Numbered from the stretch's first letter, positions 36,737 through 48,121 are shown. The stretch: DNA of 64,000 nucleotides from Oxalobacteraceae bacterium (GCA_021299035.1 JAJTGD010000009.1:1-64000), one strand, 5' to 3'. Notes: generated by a model not told the origin, from the sequence alone. Numbers and translations are program-made.

Positions 36737-38292
36737 GTCGCGAAATTTTGTTGCTGGTCGATGCACTCGCGCGTGAGAAAAACGTCGACAAGGAAGTCGT
36801 ATTCGGTGCGCTTGAGCAGGCATTGGCACAGGCTACCCGTAAGCGCTACGAAGGCGAGGTCGATATTCGAGTGTCGGTTGATCGCGACACGGGCGAGTTC
36901 GAATCTTTCCGTCGCTGGCATGTGGTGCCTGATGAGGCGGGTCTGCAGTTGCCCGACCAAGAGATTTTGTTGTTTGAAGCCAAAGAGCAGATCGACGACA
37001 TCGAGGTCGACGATTACATCGAAGAACCTATCGAGTCCGTCGAGTTTGGCCGCCGTTTCGCGCAGGACACCAAGCAGGTTGTGCTGCAGCGCGTTCGCGA
37101 TGCTGAGCGCGAGCAAATCCTGGCGGATTTTTTGGCGCGTGGTGATGCGCTGGTGACTGGCTCCATCAAGCGTATGGAGCGTGGCGATGCGATTGTCGAG
37201 TCTGGCAAGATCGAAGCACGCTTGCCACGTGACCAGATGATCCCGAAAGAAAATCTACGTATCGGTGATCGTGTGCGCGCTTACATCCTGCGCATTGATC
37301 GTAATGCGCGTGGACCACAGGTCATCCTGTCACGTACCGCACCCGAATTCATCATGAAACTGTTCGAGCTTGAAGTGCCTGAGATTGAGCAAGGACTGTT
37401 GCAGATCAAATCTGCGGCGCGTGATCCTGGCGTGCGCGCCAAAATCGCGGTGTACACCGAAGACAAGCGTATCGATCCCATCGGTACTTGTGTCGGTATG
37501 CGTGGCTCACGCGTTCAGAGCGTGACCGGTGAATTGGGTGGCGAGCGTGTCGATATCGTCTTGTGGTCCGATGATCCGGCGCAATTCGTGATCGGTGCAT
37601 TGGCCCCGGCGAATGTCTCGTCGATCATGGTGGATGAAGAGAAGCATGCGATGGACGTCGTGGTCGACGAAGAAAATCTCGCGATCGCAATTGGCCGCGG
37701 CGGTCAGAATGTTCGTCTGGCGAGTGAGTTGACTGGCTGGCAAATCAACATCATGACCGCAGAAGAGTCTGCCGACAAAGCAGCCTCCGAGACGGCAGTC
37801 ATTCGCGGCTTGTTCATGGATAAGCTGGACGTCGACGAAGAAGTCGCCGATATCCTCGCGCAAGAAGGTTTCTCGACGCTGGAAGAGATTGCCTATGTGC
37901 CAATCCAGGAAATGCTCGAGATCGATGCCTTCGATGAAGACACCGTCAATGAGTTGCGTAATCGCGCTCGCGATGCGCTCGTCACGGAAGCGATTGCCTC
38001 TGAAGAAGGACTGGAGGGCATGGAGGAAGCATTAGTCAACCTCGAGGGCATGGATCGCGTCACCGCCGGCAAGCTTGGCTTGGTGGGTGTGAAAACTCTC
38101 GAGCAGTTTTCAAATCTGGCTTACGACGAATTCGGTGCGATTCTTGCGCTGTCTGCCGAACGTGCACGTGAGTTGATTGAAGGTGAATTCAAGGATGTCA
38201 CCGACGAGGAAATGCGGCTGATCGATGCGAAATATGACGATCGTGCGAAAGCATTACAGGCGCATGTATGGGGACTTGCCGAGAGCAAGTAA
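36733..38292 (+). CDS. nusA: transcription elongation/termination factor NusA
   Basis: RNA polymerase-binding factor of 519 aa. Domains in order: N-terminal domain (1-130), S1 (about 135-200, [18 protein letters not shown]), KH1 and KH2 (about 230-345, [14 protein letters not shown] and [18 protein letters not shown]), and two C-terminal acidic helix-hairpin-helix repeats (about 370-420 and 440-495). The start overlaps rimP, with CAGGAG as ribosome-binding site. It may control its own operon through the leader terminator. Confidence 0.96.
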   Translation: MSREILLLVDALAREKNVDKEVVFGALEQALAQATRKRYEGEVDIRVSVDRDTGEFESFRRWHVVPDEAGLQLPDQEILLFEAKEQIDDIEVDDYIEEPIESVEFGRRFAQDTKQVVLQRVRDAEREQILADFLARGDALVTGSIKRMERGDAIVESGKIEARLPRDQMIPKENLRIGDRVRAYILRIDRNARGPQVILSRTAPEFIMKLFELEVPEIEQGLLQIKSAARDPGVRAKIAVYTEDKRIDPIGTCVGMRGSRVQSVTGELGGERVDIVLWSDDPAQFVIGALAPANVSSIMVDEEKHAMDVVVDEENLAIAIGRGGQNVRLASELTGWQINIMTAEESADKAASETAVIRGLFMDKLDVDEEVADILAQEGFSTLEEIAYVPIQEMLEIDAFDEDTVNELRNRARDALVTEAIASEEGLEGMEEALVNLEGMDRVTAGKLGLVGVKTLEQFSNLAYDEFGAILALSAERARELIEGEFKDVTDEEMRLIDAKYDDRAKALQAHVWGLAESK

Positions 38293-38338
38293 GCAGACCG
38301 TAGACCCCCGGTTCAGCGTCACAAGAAAAGAGGATTGA

Positions 38339-41044
38339 ATGGCGAGTAACAACGTAGCCCAGTTTGCCACCGAGCTGAAAATGCCGGCAGATTTGCTGCT
38401 CAAGCAGCTGCGCGATGCGGGTGTCGAAAAGCAATCGACCGAGGATGCGCTGTCCAAAGAAGATAAGGACAAGCTTCTCGGTCATTTGCGCAAGGTGCAT
38501 GGCGCCACCGGCGATGGCGAAAAGAAGAAGATCACGCTGACGCGCAAAGAGACCACCGAAATCAAGCAGGCTGACTCCAGCGGAAAATCGCGCACGATCC
38601 AAGTCGAGGTCCGTAAAAAGCGTACATTCGTTAAACGCGATGAAGTCGCGCCAGTAGCGCCGCCCGCACCGGTCATCGATGAAGCCGAGCAGGAGCGTCG
38701 CAACGAAGAGTCACGTCGTCAATCAGAGTTAATCGCACGTCAGGAAGCGGAGTTGCGCGAGAAGCAGCAGCAGCTCGAGCGACTCGAGGCAGAACGTATC
38801 GCCGCGCAGGCAAGCGAGGCTGAACAGATTCAAGAGGCGATTGCCGCAGGGGCAGACGCCAAGGCTGAACTGGCCAAGCGTGAGAAAGAGGCAGCCGATA
38901 GAGTCGCTGCTGCCGAGGAAGCACGTAAAGTCGTTGCTGATGAAGTCGCGCAGATCAAGGCGATGATGTCGCAGCCACGCAAGATCGTCAAAGCACCAGA
39001 ACCGCCGCCAGCAGCAGCGCGTGCGGAAGGTACGCTACGTCGCCCCGCTACCACGCCTGCGAAACCCGGCGAGAAGCCCGGCGAGAAGAAGCCCGGTGAA
39101 AAGAAATCGATCAAGTCGGCCAATGTGTCTTCGACTTGGCAGGATGAGAAGAAGCGCACGGGTGGCCTGAAAACACGCGGTTCGCCGACCGGCGGTCGCG
39201 ATGGTTGGCGTGCTGGTCCACGTGGTCGTCGTCAATCACATCAGGACGATCGCGAGTCGAATTTCCAACAGCCGACTGAGGCCATCGTGCGTGAAGTTCA
39301 CGTACCGGAAACCATCACGGTGGCCGAACTCGCCCACAAAATGGCAGTGAAGGCGGCTGAGGTCATTAAGCAGCTGATGAAGCTGGGCCAGATGGTCACG
39401 ATCAACCAGGTGCTCGACCAAGAGACTGCGATGATCGTGGTTGAAGAGATGGGCCATATCGCGCATGCAGCCAAGCTGGATGATCCGGAAGCGCTGCTGG
39501 AAGTTGGTGCGGTAAGCACTGATGCAGAGTTGCTGCCGCGAGCGCCAGTCGTTACCGTCATGGGCCACGTCGACCATGGTAAAACTTCCTTGCTCGACTA
39601 TATTCGCCGCGCGAAGGTAGCCGCGGGTGAAGCCGGTGGTATTACGCAGCATATTGGCGCGTATCACGTCGAGACTCCGCGCGGCATGATCACCTTCCTT
39701 GATACGCCGGGCCACGAGGCCTTTACCGCCATGCGTGCACGCGGCGCGAAAGCAACCGACATCGTCATTCTGGTGGTGGCTGCCGACGACGGCGTAATGC
39801 CGCAGACCAAAGAGGCGATCGCACATGCGCGTGCAGCAGGTGTGCCGCTGGTGGTCGCGATTAATAAGATCGACAAGCCGGGCGCCAATGCAGAGCGCGT
39901 CACGCAAGAATTGATTACCGAGCAAGTGGTACCGGAAGCCTACGGTGGCGATTCACCGTTCATTCCGGTATCAGCCAAGACTGGTGAAGGGATTGATACC
40001 CTGCTCGAGAACGTTCTGCTGCAAGCTGAGGTATTGGAGTTGACGGCACCTGTTGAAGCACCTGCCAAGGGTTTGGTGATCGAAGCCAAACTCGACAAAG
40101 GGCGTGGGCCGGTCGCGACCATCATGGTTCAGAGCGGTACCCTGAAGCGTGGTGACATCGTACTTGCGGGTTCTTCGTATGGCCGTGTACGTGCCATGCT
40201 GGATGAGAACGGCAAGCCAATCAATGAAGCCGGTCCTTCAATCCCGGTAGAGATTCAAGGCTTGACCGAAGTCCCAGCCGCTGGTGAAGAGGCAATGGTA
40301 CTGGCCGATGAGCGTAAGGCACGTGAGATTGCATTGTTCAGACAGGGCAAGTACCGTGACGTCAAGTTGGCCAAGCAACAGGCCGCGAAACTCGAGAATA
40401 TGTTCGAGCAGATGGTCGAGGGCGAGGTCAAGAACCTGGCGCTGATCATCAAAGCTGACGTTCAGGGCTCGCAAGAAGCACTCGTCGCGTCCCTGCAAAA
40501 ACTCTCCAATGCCGAGGTGCGAGTGCAAGTCGTCCATGCGGCGGTGGGTGGTATTAGTGAATCCGATGTCAACCTCGCGTTGGCTTCCAAGGCGGTGATC
40601 ATCGGCTTTAACGTCCGCGCTGATGCTTCGGCACGCAAGCTTGCTGAGTCTTCAGGTATCGATATTCGCTACTACAACATCATTTACGACGTGATCGATG
40701 AGATCAAGGCGGCAATGGGTGGCATGCTGACACCAGAGAAGCGCGAACTTTCGCTTGGCTTGGTTGAAATTCGTCAGGTATTCCATGTCAGTAAAGTAGG
40801 CTCGATTGCGGGTTGCTATGTGCTGGATGGCATGGTCAAGCGAGGTTCGCATGTTCGACTGCTGCGTGACAACGTGGTGATCTGGACCGGTGAACTCGAT
40901 TCGCTGAAGCGCTTCAAAGATGACGTTAAAGAAGTGAAGTCGGGCTTCGAGTGCGGTTTGTCATTGAAGAATTTCAACGACATCAAAGAAGGCGACCAGT
41001 TGGAAGTGTTCGAGGTACAGGAAGTCGCTCGTACCCTGCAGTAA
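38339..41044 (+). CDS. infB: translation initiation factor IF-2
   Basis: GTPase that places initiator tRNA on the 30S subunit. It is 901 aa, like other proteobacterial IF-2. An N-terminal IF2_N module (about 5-55) is followed by a long charged Ala/Glu/Lys-rich helical linker (about 110-225) and a Gly/Lys-rich segment with [14 protein letters not shown]. The G domain has [20 protein letters not shown] and NKIDKPGA at about 405-545. Domains II to IV complete the protein. It is 46 bp after nusA. Confidence 0.97.
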   Translation: MASNNVAQFATELKMPADLLLKQLRDAGVEKQSTEDALSKEDKDKLLGHLRKVHGATGDGEKKKITLTRKETTEIKQADSSGKSRTIQVEVRKKRTFVKRDEVAPVAPPAPVIDEAEQERRNEESRRQSELIARQEAELREKQQQLERLEAERIAAQASEAEQIQEAIAAGADAKAELAKREKEAADRVAAAEEARKVVADEVAQIKAMMSQPRKIVKAPEPPPAAARAEGTLRRPATTPAKPGEKPGEKKPGEKKSIKSANVSSTWQDEKKRTGGLKTRGSPTGGRDGWRAGPRGRRQSHQDDRESNFQQPTEAIVREVHVPETITVAELAHKMAVKAAEVIKQLMKLGQMVTINQVLDQETAMIVVEEMGHIAHAAKLDDPEALLEVGAVSTDAELLPRAPVVTVMGHVDHGKTSLLDYIRRAKVAAGEAGGITQHIGAYHVETPRGMITFLDTPGHEAFTAMRARGAKATDIVILVVAADDGVMPQTKEAIAHARAAGVPLVVAINKIDKPGANAERVTQELITEQVVPEAYGGDSPFIPVSAKTGEGIDTLLENVLLQAEVLELTAPVEAPAKGLVIEAKLDKGRGPVATIMVQSGTLKRGDIVLAGSSYGRVRAMLDENGKPINEAGPSIPVEIQGLTEVPAAGEEAMVLADERKAREIALFRQGKYRDVKLAKQQAAKLENMFEQMVEGEVKNLALIIKADVQGSQEALVASLQKLSNAEVRVQVVHAAVGGISESDVNLALASKAVIIGFNVRADASARKLAESSGIDIRYYNIIYDVIDEIKAAMGGMLTPEKRELSLGLVEIRQVFHVSKVGSIAGCYVLDGMVKRGSHVRLLRDNVVIWTGELDSLKRFKDDVKEVKSGFECGLSLKNFNDIKEGDQLEVFEVQEVARTLQ

Positions 41045-41052
41045 ATAAGCAA

Positions 41053-41083
41053 TGGACCCCGGCCTACGCCGGGGTGACGATGG
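41053..41083 (+). repeat. dispersed repeat, copy A
   Basis: A palindromic unit of the type TGG-A-CCCCGGCCTACGCCGGGG-TGACGATGG just after infB. A related copy lies inverted at 41167-41193 and another at 45763-45793. Confidence 0.75.
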
Positions 41084-41166
41084 TGAGATTGCGCAGTACC
41101 CAAGCGTCTTGTGGCACTCAAGTGCTGCCTGGTACTCACGCGTCACGCGTCATGCAGCATTCAGAG

Positions 41167-41193
41167 CGTCATACCGGCGTAGGCCGGTATCCA
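41167..41193 (-). repeat. dispersed repeat, copy B (inverted)
   Basis: Read on the minus strand: GTGGATACCGGCC, then TACGCCGGTATGACG. It is the inverse partner of copy A, with 83 bp between them, so the two could fold into a large hairpin between infB and rbfA. Confidence 0.75.
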
Positions 41194-41248
41194 CAGTGCT
41201 TAGTTCCAGTGAGCCTCACCCTAGCGTCCTAAACATCTCTTAGCCTCA

Positions 41249-41638
41249 ATGGCCAAACACAGTAAATCCATACCTGGCCGTAGCCAGCGCGTTGCCGACC
41301 AGATCCAGAAAGATCTGGCCGAGCTGATCGCCATGGAAGTGAAAGATCCACGTGTCGGTATGGTGACCCTCACCGAAGTCCAGCTCACGCCCGATTACGC
41401 ACACGCGAAGATTTTTTTCACCACGCTGATCGACGATCCGGCAGCGGTGAAAAAAACCTTGGACGGCTTACACAAAGCATCTGGGTTCCTGCGGGCGCAA
41501 CTGGGCCGCCGCTTGCATATTCATACGCTACCGGAATTGCACTTCGTCTACGACATCTCACCCTCACGCGGTGCAGCGCTATCCAAGTTGATTGATGAAG
41601 CGAATGCGACGCGCGCCACTGATGCAGATGCGCAGTAA
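41249..41638 (+). CDS. rbfA: ribosome-binding factor A
   Basis: Cold-shock-related 30S maturation factor, 129 aa. The KH-like fold motifs [25 protein letters not shown] and [11 protein letters not shown] and the C-terminal [14 protein letters not shown] are present. It lies 204 bp after infB, a gap filled by the A/B repeat pair, and 15 bp before truB. Confidence 0.94.
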   Translation: MAKHSKSIPGRSQRVADQIQKDLAELIAMEVKDPRVGMVTLTEVQLTPDYAHAKIFFTTLIDDPAAVKKTLDGLHKASGFLRAQLGRRLHIHTLPELHFVYDISPSRGAALSKLIDEANATRATDADAQ

Positions 41639-41653
41639 TTTTTAACTCCCTAC

Positions 41654-42586
41654 ATGACCCAGCCAGTCAAACGCAAGCGCGTGCCAGTGCATGGGGTTCT
41701 CCTACTCGATAAGCCCGTAGGCATGAGCAGTGCTCAGGCACTCGCTAAAGCAAAATGGCTGCTGAATGCCCAAAAGGCGGGGCACACTGGCACGCTCGAT
41801 CCCTTTGCCACTGGTTTGCTGCCGCTGTGCTTTGGCGAAGCCACCAAGTTCGCGCAAGATTTGCTGGATGCTGACAAGACCTATGAGACGGTAGTACATC
41901 TCGGTATCACGACGGAAACCGGTGACACAGAAGGCACGATACTTACGCAACAAATAGTCGACGTGACGGTAGCGCAGATCGAATCCGTACTTGATCAATT
42001 TCGTGGCCCTATCAGTCAGGTGCCACCGATGCATTCTGCATTGAAGCGCGATGGTAAGCCGCTCTACGAGTATGCCCGTGCTGGCATTACGCTCGAACGA
42101 GAAGCACGCGATGTCACTATCCACCAACTCGACTTGCTGGCGTACGACGCGCCGATACTGCGGCTACGCGTCGCTTGTAGCAAAGGGACTTACATTCGGG
42201 TACTGGGAGAGGATATTGGCGCTGCATTGGGTTGTGGCGCACATTTGTCCGCGCTGCGCCGAACGGTGATCGGTGCGCTGGATGTTTCAAGCGCGTTGAC
42301 CCTCGATCAGCTTGCTGAGCATCCCGCCGCTGACCGAAACAGCTGCCTGCAACCGGTTGACAGCTTGCTATCAAGTTTCCCGGCGCTCGTATTGGACGTT
42401 GCTTTGGCGAGCCGATTTCGGCAGGGGCAGCGTATCGCGCTCGACCGCGCTGGCGTCGTCCCGCCCTGCGAATCTGGTCGGGTTCGTGTCTACCAGGCAC
42501 CGCACTGTCTGCTCGGTACGGCGCAGCTTTCCGACGGCACCGTGCTGGCGCCTGAGCGTTTACTGGCCGATATTGCAAGCCATTGA
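41654..42586 (+). CDS. truB: tRNA pseudouridine(55) synthase TruB
   Basis: Makes pseudouridine 55 in the T-loop of tRNAs. The 310-aa protein has LLDKPVGMSSAQAL, the catalytic Asp in HTGTLDPFATGLLPL, KTYETVVHLG, and RVACSKGTYIRVLGEDIGAALG. A C-terminal PUA-like segment follows. It is the last gene of the rimP-nusA-infB-rbfA-truB series, 15 bp after rbfA. A 12-bp palindrome TTGAAATTTCAA overlaps its stop codon. Confidence 0.95.
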   Translation: MTQPVKRKRVPVHGVLLLDKPVGMSSAQALAKAKWLLNAQKAGHTGTLDPFATGLLPLCFGEATKFAQDLLDADKTYETVVHLGITTETGDTEGTILTQQIVDVTVAQIESVLDQFRGPISQVPPMHSALKRDGKPLYEYARAGITLEREARDVTIHQLDLLAYDAPILRLRVACSKGTYIRVLGEDIGAALGCGAHLSALRRTVIGALDVSSALTLDQLAEHPAADRNSCLQPVDSLLSSFPALVLDVALASRFRQGQRIALDRAGVVPPCESGRVRVYQAPHCLLGTAQLSDGTVLAPERLLADIASH

Positions 42587-42671
42587 AATTTCAAGGAGTT
42601 TTCAGAGTCTGGCGTGCCTGGCATGTTAAAATCGTGGGTTTCCTAATCGCTGTTTATCACGCTGCCCACCC

Positions 42672-44507
42672 ATGACCACGACCCAACGCGCCCTGCGCAA
42701 CATCGCCATCATTGCCCACGTCGACCACGGCAAAACCACCTTGGTGGACCAACTGCTGCGGCAGTCCGGCACCTTCCGTGAAAACCAGCAGGTAGACACC
42801 CGCGTGATGGACTCGAACGATCTCGAGAAAGAGCGCGGCATCACTATTCTCGCGAAAAACTGCGCGGTTGAATACGAAGGTACCCACGTCAACATCGTCG
42901 ATACCCCCGGCCACGCCGACTTTGGCGGTGAGGTTGAGCGCGTGCTTTCGATGGTGGATTCGGTACTGCTGCTAGTCGATGCGGTGGAAGGCCCAATGCC
43001 CCAAACTCGCTTCGTGACTCGCAAAGCGCTCGCGCTTGGTCTGAAGCCGATCGTGGTTGTGAACAAGATCGACCGTCCGGGCGCACGTCCGGAATGGGTG
43101 ATTAATGCGACCTTCGAATTGTTTGACAAGCTGGGTGCGACCGAAGAGCAGCTCGACTTTCCGGTGGTATTCGCTTCGGCGCTGAATGGTTACGCCAGCT
43201 TGGATTCTGAAGTGCGTGAAGGCGACATGAAGCCGCTGTTCGATGCCATCTTGAAGCACGTGCCGGTGCGCGATGATGACTTTGACGGTCCGTTGCAGTT
43301 GCAAATTTCATCGCTCGATTATTCATCGTATGTTGGCAAGATCGGTATCGGCCGTATCAGCCGCGGCCGCGTCAAGTCGCTGCAGGATGTACTGATACTG
43401 AATGGCCCGGATTCAACGCCGATCAAGGGACGAATCAATCAGGTGCTGAAGTTCAAGGGCCTGGAGCGCGAGATCGTGTCAGAGGCGATGGCCGGCGACA
43501 TCGTACTGATCAACGGTATCGAAGACATCGGTATCGGTTCAACCGTGTGTGCGGTTGACACGCCAGACGCGTTGCCGATGCTGACCGTGGATGAGCCAAC
43601 ACTCACAATGAATTTCATGGTGAACACTTCGCCGCTGGCGGGCCGCGAAGGTAAGTTCGTCACCAGCCGCCAGTTGCGCGAACGACTCGAGCGCGAGCTG
43701 AAAGCGAATGTCGCGCTACGTGTTGCGCCGACCGACGACGACACGATTTTTGAAGTATCGGGTCGAGGTGAATTGCATCTGACCATTCTGCTCGAGAACA
43801 TGCGTCGCGAGGGCTATGAGCTTGCTGTGTCGCGTCCACGTGTCGTGTTCAAAATGGTCGATGGCGTTCGCCACGAGCCGTTCGAGAACCTCACGGTCGA
43901 TGTCGAGGAAGTGCATCAGGGCGGCGTAATGGAAGAACTCGGGCGTCGTCGCGGCGAGTTGCAGGACATGCAGCCGGATGGCAAGGGTCGGGTGCGACTT
44001 GAATATCGCATGCCTGCGCGTGGTCTGATTGGTTTCCAAGGTGAGTTCATGACGCTTACCCGCGGCACCGGTCTCATGAGTCACGTGTTTGATGTTTATG
44101 CGCCGGCTGATACCAAGGGTGAGCTGGCTGGTCGCCGCAACGGCGTGCTGATCTCCCAAGACGATGGTGCGGCGGTTGCTTACGCACTGTGGAAGCTGCA
44201 GGATCGCGGTCGTATGTTCGTCAGCCATAACGACCCAGTGTATGAGGGCATGATCATCGGCATCCATTCGCGTGACAATGATCTTGTCGTCAACCCGATC
44301 AAGGGTAAACAACTCACCAACGTGCGTGCGTCAGGTACGGACGAAGCGGTCCGTTTGGTGCCGCCGATCGACCTTACGCTAGAGTATGCGGTCGAGTTTA
44401 TCGATGATGATGAGTTGGTTGAGATCACACCGAAAAGTATTCGTCTACGCAAGCGCTTCCTGAAAGAACATGAGCGTAAACGGGCTTCTCGCGAGGAAGC
44501 GGCGTAA
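42672..44507 (+). CDS. typA: translational GTPase TypA/BipA
   Basis: Ribosome-associated GTPase involved in 50S assembly and stress responses, 611 aa. G motifs: [13 protein letters not shown] at about 16-28, [15 protein letters not shown] and [10 protein letters not shown]. Domains II, III and V and the TypA-specific C-terminal domain follow ([20 protein letters not shown]). It starts 85 bp after truB and may have its own promoter. Confidence 0.96.
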   Translation: MTTTQRALRNIAIIAHVDHGKTTLVDQLLRQSGTFRENQQVDTRVMDSNDLEKERGITILAKNCAVEYEGTHVNIVDTPGHADFGGEVERVLSMVDSVLLLVDAVEGPMPQTRFVTRKALALGLKPIVVVNKIDRPGARPEWVINATFELFDKLGATEEQLDFPVVFASALNGYASLDSEVREGDMKPLFDAILKHVPVRDDDFDGPLQLQISSLDYSSYVGKIGIGRISRGRVKSLQDVLILNGPDSTPIKGRINQVLKFKGLEREIVSEAMAGDIVLINGIEDIGIGSTVCAVDTPDALPMLTVDEPTLTMNFMVNTSPLAGREGKFVTSRQLRERLERELKANVALRVAPTDDDTIFEVSGRGELHLTILLENMRREGYELAVSRPRVVFKMVDGVRHEPFENLTVDVEEVHQGGVMEELGRRRGELQDMQPDGKGRVRLEYRMPARGLIGFQGEFMTLTRGTGLMSHVFDVYAPADTKGELAGRRNGVLISQDDGAAVAYALWKLQDRGRMFVSHNDPVYEGMIIGIHSRDNDLVVNPIKGKQLTNVRASGTDEAVRLVPPIDLTLEYAVEFIDDDELVEITPKSIRLRKRFLKEHERKRASREEAA

Positions 44508-44725
44508 GAGCTTTTAAATCGTCGCTGGTATGGATGAGGTGCCTCGCTGTCATGTACTTACTTCGATGCCCCTTAGCCAGCGCACGTTACGCGATACTTC
44601 TTTTGTGAAACGCTAGTTTTCCCGGCGGTTACCCTACAAGGTGCTCGCGGGCGTCACTTCGCATTTCTCCTTCGGGTGATTAGTAAGCCGATAGAATTCC
44701 GCATGTTCCGTTCGTAACCCATACT

Positions 44726-45718
44726 TTGAACACCAGAGCAAGCCTCCCACCGCGCCGTGTTTCGGTCGCGCCCATGATGGACTGGACCGACCGGCACTGT
44801 CGGTATTTCCATCGCCAGATCACGCGCCATACATGGCTTTACACCGAGATGGTTACTACCGGTTCAGTGATCTATGGCGACGCCGCGCGTCAGCTCGACT
44901 TTAATCCGGAAGAGCAACCGGTGGCACTGCAGCTGGGTGGTAGCGAGCCGGGTGATCTAGCCAAGTGCGCCAAGCTGGGACAGCAATGGGGCTATGATGA
45001 AATCAATCTGAACTGTGGCTGCCCATCCGAGCGGGTCGTGCGGGGTGCGTTTGGAGCCTGTTTAATGGCGGAGCCCAAACTAGTCGCGGATTGCGTCAAG
45101 GCGATGTGCGATGCTGCGGATATTGACGTCAGCGTCAAGCATCGAATCGGTCTTGATGATGTGTCGTCGTATGCGTTTGTGCGCGACTTTGTTGGTACCG
45201 TTGCCGAGGCTGGCTGCAAGATCTTTATTGTCCACGCGCGTAACGCAATCCTTAAAGGGCTGTCGCCAAAAGAGAATCGTGAAATCCCACCACTGAAGTA
45301 CGACTTCGTTTACCAGCTGAAGCGAGACTTTCCCGAGCTTGAGATCATCATCAATGGTGGTATCCGTTCGGTAGAAGAAATAGACGAGCATCTCAAGCAT
45401 CTCGATGGCGTGATGATTGGTCGTGAGGCTTACCATAATCCTTGGCTACTCTCTGCATTTGATGAGCGCTTCTATGGCGACGTGCCCCAGCCGAAATCTC
45501 GGCTGCAAGTGGTCGAGGCAATGCTGCCTTACATCGAAGCTCAGGTTGCGACCGGTGGTCCACGCATGAACTCCATCGTTCGGCATATGCTTGGTCTGAT
45601 GAGTGGCCTTCGCGGCGCTCGCCTGTTTCGTCAGCAGATGTCAGATGCGAAAGTCTTGGCCTGCGGCGATGCAAACTTGCTGTTACAAGCAGCTCTCGCT
45701 TTACCGTCTGCTGCCTAA
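44726..45718 (+). CDS. dusA: tRNA-dihydrouridine(20/20a) synthase DusA
   Basis: FMN enzyme that reduces U20/U20a of tRNAs. The 330-aa protein opens with SVAPMMDWTDRHCRYFHRQI, and the catalytic Cys lies in NLNCGCPSERV. The DusA-specific GAFGACLM and VKHRIGLDD motifs follow. The start is a TTG at 44726; the conserved SVAPMMDW block follows 12 codons later, so no later ATG would suit. The gap to typA (218 bp) shows no feature. Confidence 0.92.
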   Translation: MNTRASLPPRRVSVAPMMDWTDRHCRYFHRQITRHTWLYTEMVTTGSVIYGDAARQLDFNPEEQPVALQLGGSEPGDLAKCAKLGQQWGYDEINLNCGCPSERVVRGAFGACLMAEPKLVADCVKAMCDAADIDVSVKHRIGLDDVSSYAFVRDFVGTVAEAGCKIFIVHARNAILKGLSPKENREIPPLKYDFVYQLKRDFPELEIIINGGIRSVEEIDEHLKHLDGVMIGREAYHNPWLLSAFDERFYGDVPQPKSRLQVVEAMLPYIEAQVATGGPRMNSIVRHMLGLMSGLRGARLFRQQMSDAKVLACGDANLLLQAALALPSAA

Positions 45719-45762
45719 GACCATCATTCAGCACGAACTACCCTCTGCTCAGCGAAAAATCC

Positions 45763-45793
45763 TGGATCCCGGCCTCCGCCGGGATGACGATGG
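45763..45793 (+). repeat. dispersed repeat, copy C
   Basis: TGGATCCCGGCCTCCGCC followed by GGGATGACGATGG, the same palindromic design as copies A and B, in the gap after dusA. A degenerate fourth piece (GCCTGCGGCGGCATGACGATGATG) follows at about 45822-45846. Confidence 0.75.
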
Positions 45794-45943
45794 TGATGTC
45801 AGTAGCAAGTGAATCGCCACGCAGCCTGCGGCGGCATGACGATGATGAGGCTCGCGGAACTATTGATGCCCGCCAAATCCACGCGAGGATTTGGAATTTT
45901 TGTACTCCAAGCGATTAAGCCATGACAGCAAGGAGACCTTCCC

Positions 45944-46807
45944 ATGAGCACGATTCAAATTGACACAGCCAGAACGATCTCGAACCGGAGTGCGACTTTA
46001 TCGGAGTCGAACTTCAAGCGACCACTGTTATCCTCAATTCGCTGGAGCGCGGTGATTGCCGGTGTCGCGGTGGGTATATCAGTACAGCTACTCCTAACGC
46101 TACTCGGTATTGCCAGCGGCTTGTCGATGACGAGCGTGCAGGAAGGTGAAGTTCCCGGCGCGGCAACCTTGATCTGGGCTGGAATTGCATTGCTTCTGTC
46201 GGGATTTATTGGCGCCTATGTGACCGGCTACATGTGCGGACTGAAGCGTCGAACGGATGGCATGTTGCACGGCGTGGTGTCATGGTCGGTCACTACGCTG
46301 CTTTTCGTGATGCTGGCGACATCAGCGGGTGGGTCGTTGCTATCCGGCGTGTTCTCTGGCGTGGGTTCAACATCGAATGCGATTGCGCAGGGTGGTACTG
46401 CAGGCGTACTGCGCGCGTTGATCAATAACGAGATTGGGGGCGAGGTCAGTAATGAATCAATCCGCATATTGCAGCAGCAGCTTGCGAACGGACAGCGCGA
46501 TCAAGCGATCGAGTACATGGGCGCTAACTTAGGTCTGAGACGCGATCAGGCTGCGGCTATCGTTGACCAGACCTTTATTTTGTCGGGCTCGGCGGAGCGG
46601 GCATCAATACAGGGTAGGGAGGCGGCTGATCGCGCGATCAGGAACGCAAGCCTCGCGGCTTGGCTCGTATTCGTGGCGGTCGTACTCTCGCTTGCACTAT
46701 CGCTAGTCGGTGGTGCGCTCGGCACCATAACCGCCAAGCGCTCGGTCTGGAGCGAGGAGGGTGGCACGAGTCACGGTGGCGTGCTGGTCGAGTCTGGAGG
46801 CGTATAG
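45944..46807 (+). CDS. conserved membrane protein of unknown function
   Basis: A 287-aa protein with a good ribosome-binding site (AAGGAG). Membrane helices are visible at about 33-60, 72-97, 108-135 and 235-265. Between the third and fourth lies a soluble region (about 150-230) containing QQQLANGQRDQAIEYMGANLGL. Gly/Ala-rich helices and the motif GAYVTGYMCGLKRRTDGMLHG suggest a small-molecule-related or structural membrane protein. I do not recognise a named family. The gene appears monocistronic, with 90 bp before the binding-protein gene. Confidence 0.75.
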   Translation: MSTIQIDTARTISNRSATLSESNFKRPLLSSIRWSAVIAGVAVGISVQLLLTLLGIASGLSMTSVQEGEVPGAATLIWAGIALLLSGFIGAYVTGYMCGLKRRTDGMLHGVVSWSVTTLLFVMLATSAGGSLLSGVFSGVGSTSNAIAQGGTAGVLRALINNEIGGEVSNESIRILQQQLANGQRDQAIEYMGANLGLRRDQAAAIVDQTFILSGSAERASIQGREAADRAIRNASLAAWLVFVAVVLSLALSLVGGALGTITAKRSVWSEEGGTSHGGVLVESGGV

Positions 46808-46897
46808 GCTATCGCGGGAATTTCGTGAGAAAGGGGCGACATGCTAAGATCAGGCGTCGAAATCATCTTCGCAAACTAACAATAAAAGGAGACGCCA

Positions 46898-48100
46898 TTG
46901 AAGATTCGAAAGCTGTCGCTTGCCGTTGCGCTGGCCTACACCATCACCCCGACTGCCTTCGCACAGATATCGAACGATACGGTGAAGATCGGGTTCATTA
47001 CCGATATGTCGGGTATTTATGCTGACGTTGACGGACCCGCTGGCGCCGATGCCATAAAAATGGCGATCGCGGATTTTGGTGGCACGCTCAACGGGAAAAA
47101 AATTGAGTTAGTCACTGCCGATCACCAGAACAAAGCAGACATTGCAGCTTCGCGTGCGCGCGAGTGGTTCGACCAGCAGGGCCTGGATATGCTGATTGGC
47201 GGCTCCAACTCTGCAACTAACCTCGCCATGGCGAAAGTCGCTGCAGAGAAGAAAAAACCTTTCATCTCGGTTGGTGCCGGCACCTCACGCCTGACCAACG
47301 AGGAATGCACGCCTTACACCGTCCACTATGCCTACGATACTGCGTCGATGGCGCGCGGCACCGCAGCAGCGCTGACTAAAGAAGGCCATAAAGATTGGTT
47401 CTTTCTGACAGCTGATTATGTATTTGGTATCTCGCTCGAGGGTGATGCCTCGCAAGTCGTGAAAGCGAATGGTGGCCGTGTCGTAGGATCGGTGCGCCAT
47501 CCGCTGGCGGTTTCGGATTTTTCTTCGTTCTTATTGCAAGCACAAACTTCGAAAGCGCAGGTACTCGGTTTGGCGAATGCTGGCGGTGACACCGTCAACG
47601 CGGTGAAAGCAGCGCATGAGTTCGGCATCAACAAAAAGATGAAGATCACCGGTTTGCTGACGTTTGTGAATGATGTGCATGCGATTGGTTTGGATATTGC
47701 GCAGGGCATGTATCTGACGGATGGCTGGTACTGGGATACCAACGATGAAACCCGCGCTTGGGCCAAGAAATTCATGGCACGTAACAAGAAAGCACCCTCT
47801 ATGGTGCACGCGGGAGACTACTCGGCGACGATGTTCTACTTGAATGCAGTCAAAGCCTTGGGTAGTGACGACGGCGACAAGGTGATGGCGAAATTGAAAT
47901 CCACCAAAATCAATGACATGTTTGCCAAGAACGGTGAGGTACGACCGGATGGTCGTATGGTGCATGACATGAAGCTGATGCAGGTAAAGACTCCTGCCGA
48001 GTCGAAGTACCCTTGGGATTATTACAAGGTGCTGCAGGTTATTCCCCGCGACCAGGCATTCATCACCAAGGCTGAATCCAAGTGCGCTCTGTGGAAGTAA
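46898..48100 (+). CDS. ABC transporter substrate-binding protein, branched-chain amino acid/amide type
   Basis: Periplasmic binding protein of the LivK/AmiC class, 400 aa. The start is TTG 46898 behind AAAGGAGA. The signal peptide ends near residue 22 (TAFAQ). Motifs: VKIGFITDMSGIYADVDGPAG at the N-terminal lobe and DHQNKADIAASRAREWFDQQ. The C-terminal lobe includes MVHAGDYSATMFYLNAVKAL. No permease or ATPase genes are adjacent, and a strong terminator closes the unit, so this is an orphan receptor. Ligand could be amino acids, amides, urea or aromatic acids. Confidence 0.9.
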   Translation: MKIRKLSLAVALAYTITPTAFAQISNDTVKIGFITDMSGIYADVDGPAGADAIKMAIADFGGTLNGKKIELVTADHQNKADIAASRAREWFDQQGLDMLIGGSNSATNLAMAKVAAEKKKPFISVGAGTSRLTNEECTPYTVHYAYDTASMARGTAAALTKEGHKDWFFLTADYVFGISLEGDASQVVKANGGRVVGSVRHPLAVSDFSSFLLQAQTSKAQVLGLANAGGDTVNAVKAAHEFGINKKMKITGLLTFVNDVHAIGLDIAQGMYLTDGWYWDTNDETRAWAKKFMARNKKAPSMVHAGDYSATMFYLNAVKALGSDDGDKVMAKLKSTKINDMFAKNGEVRPDGRMVHDMKLMQVKTPAESKYPWDYYKVLQVIPRDQAFITKAESKCALWK

Positions 48101-48121
48101 CACCGACGACTTGACCTAACG

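Noticed and set aside
39236-39925. 229-codon open frame on the minus strand
   Set aside because: It is antisense to infB, whose motifs are unambiguous.
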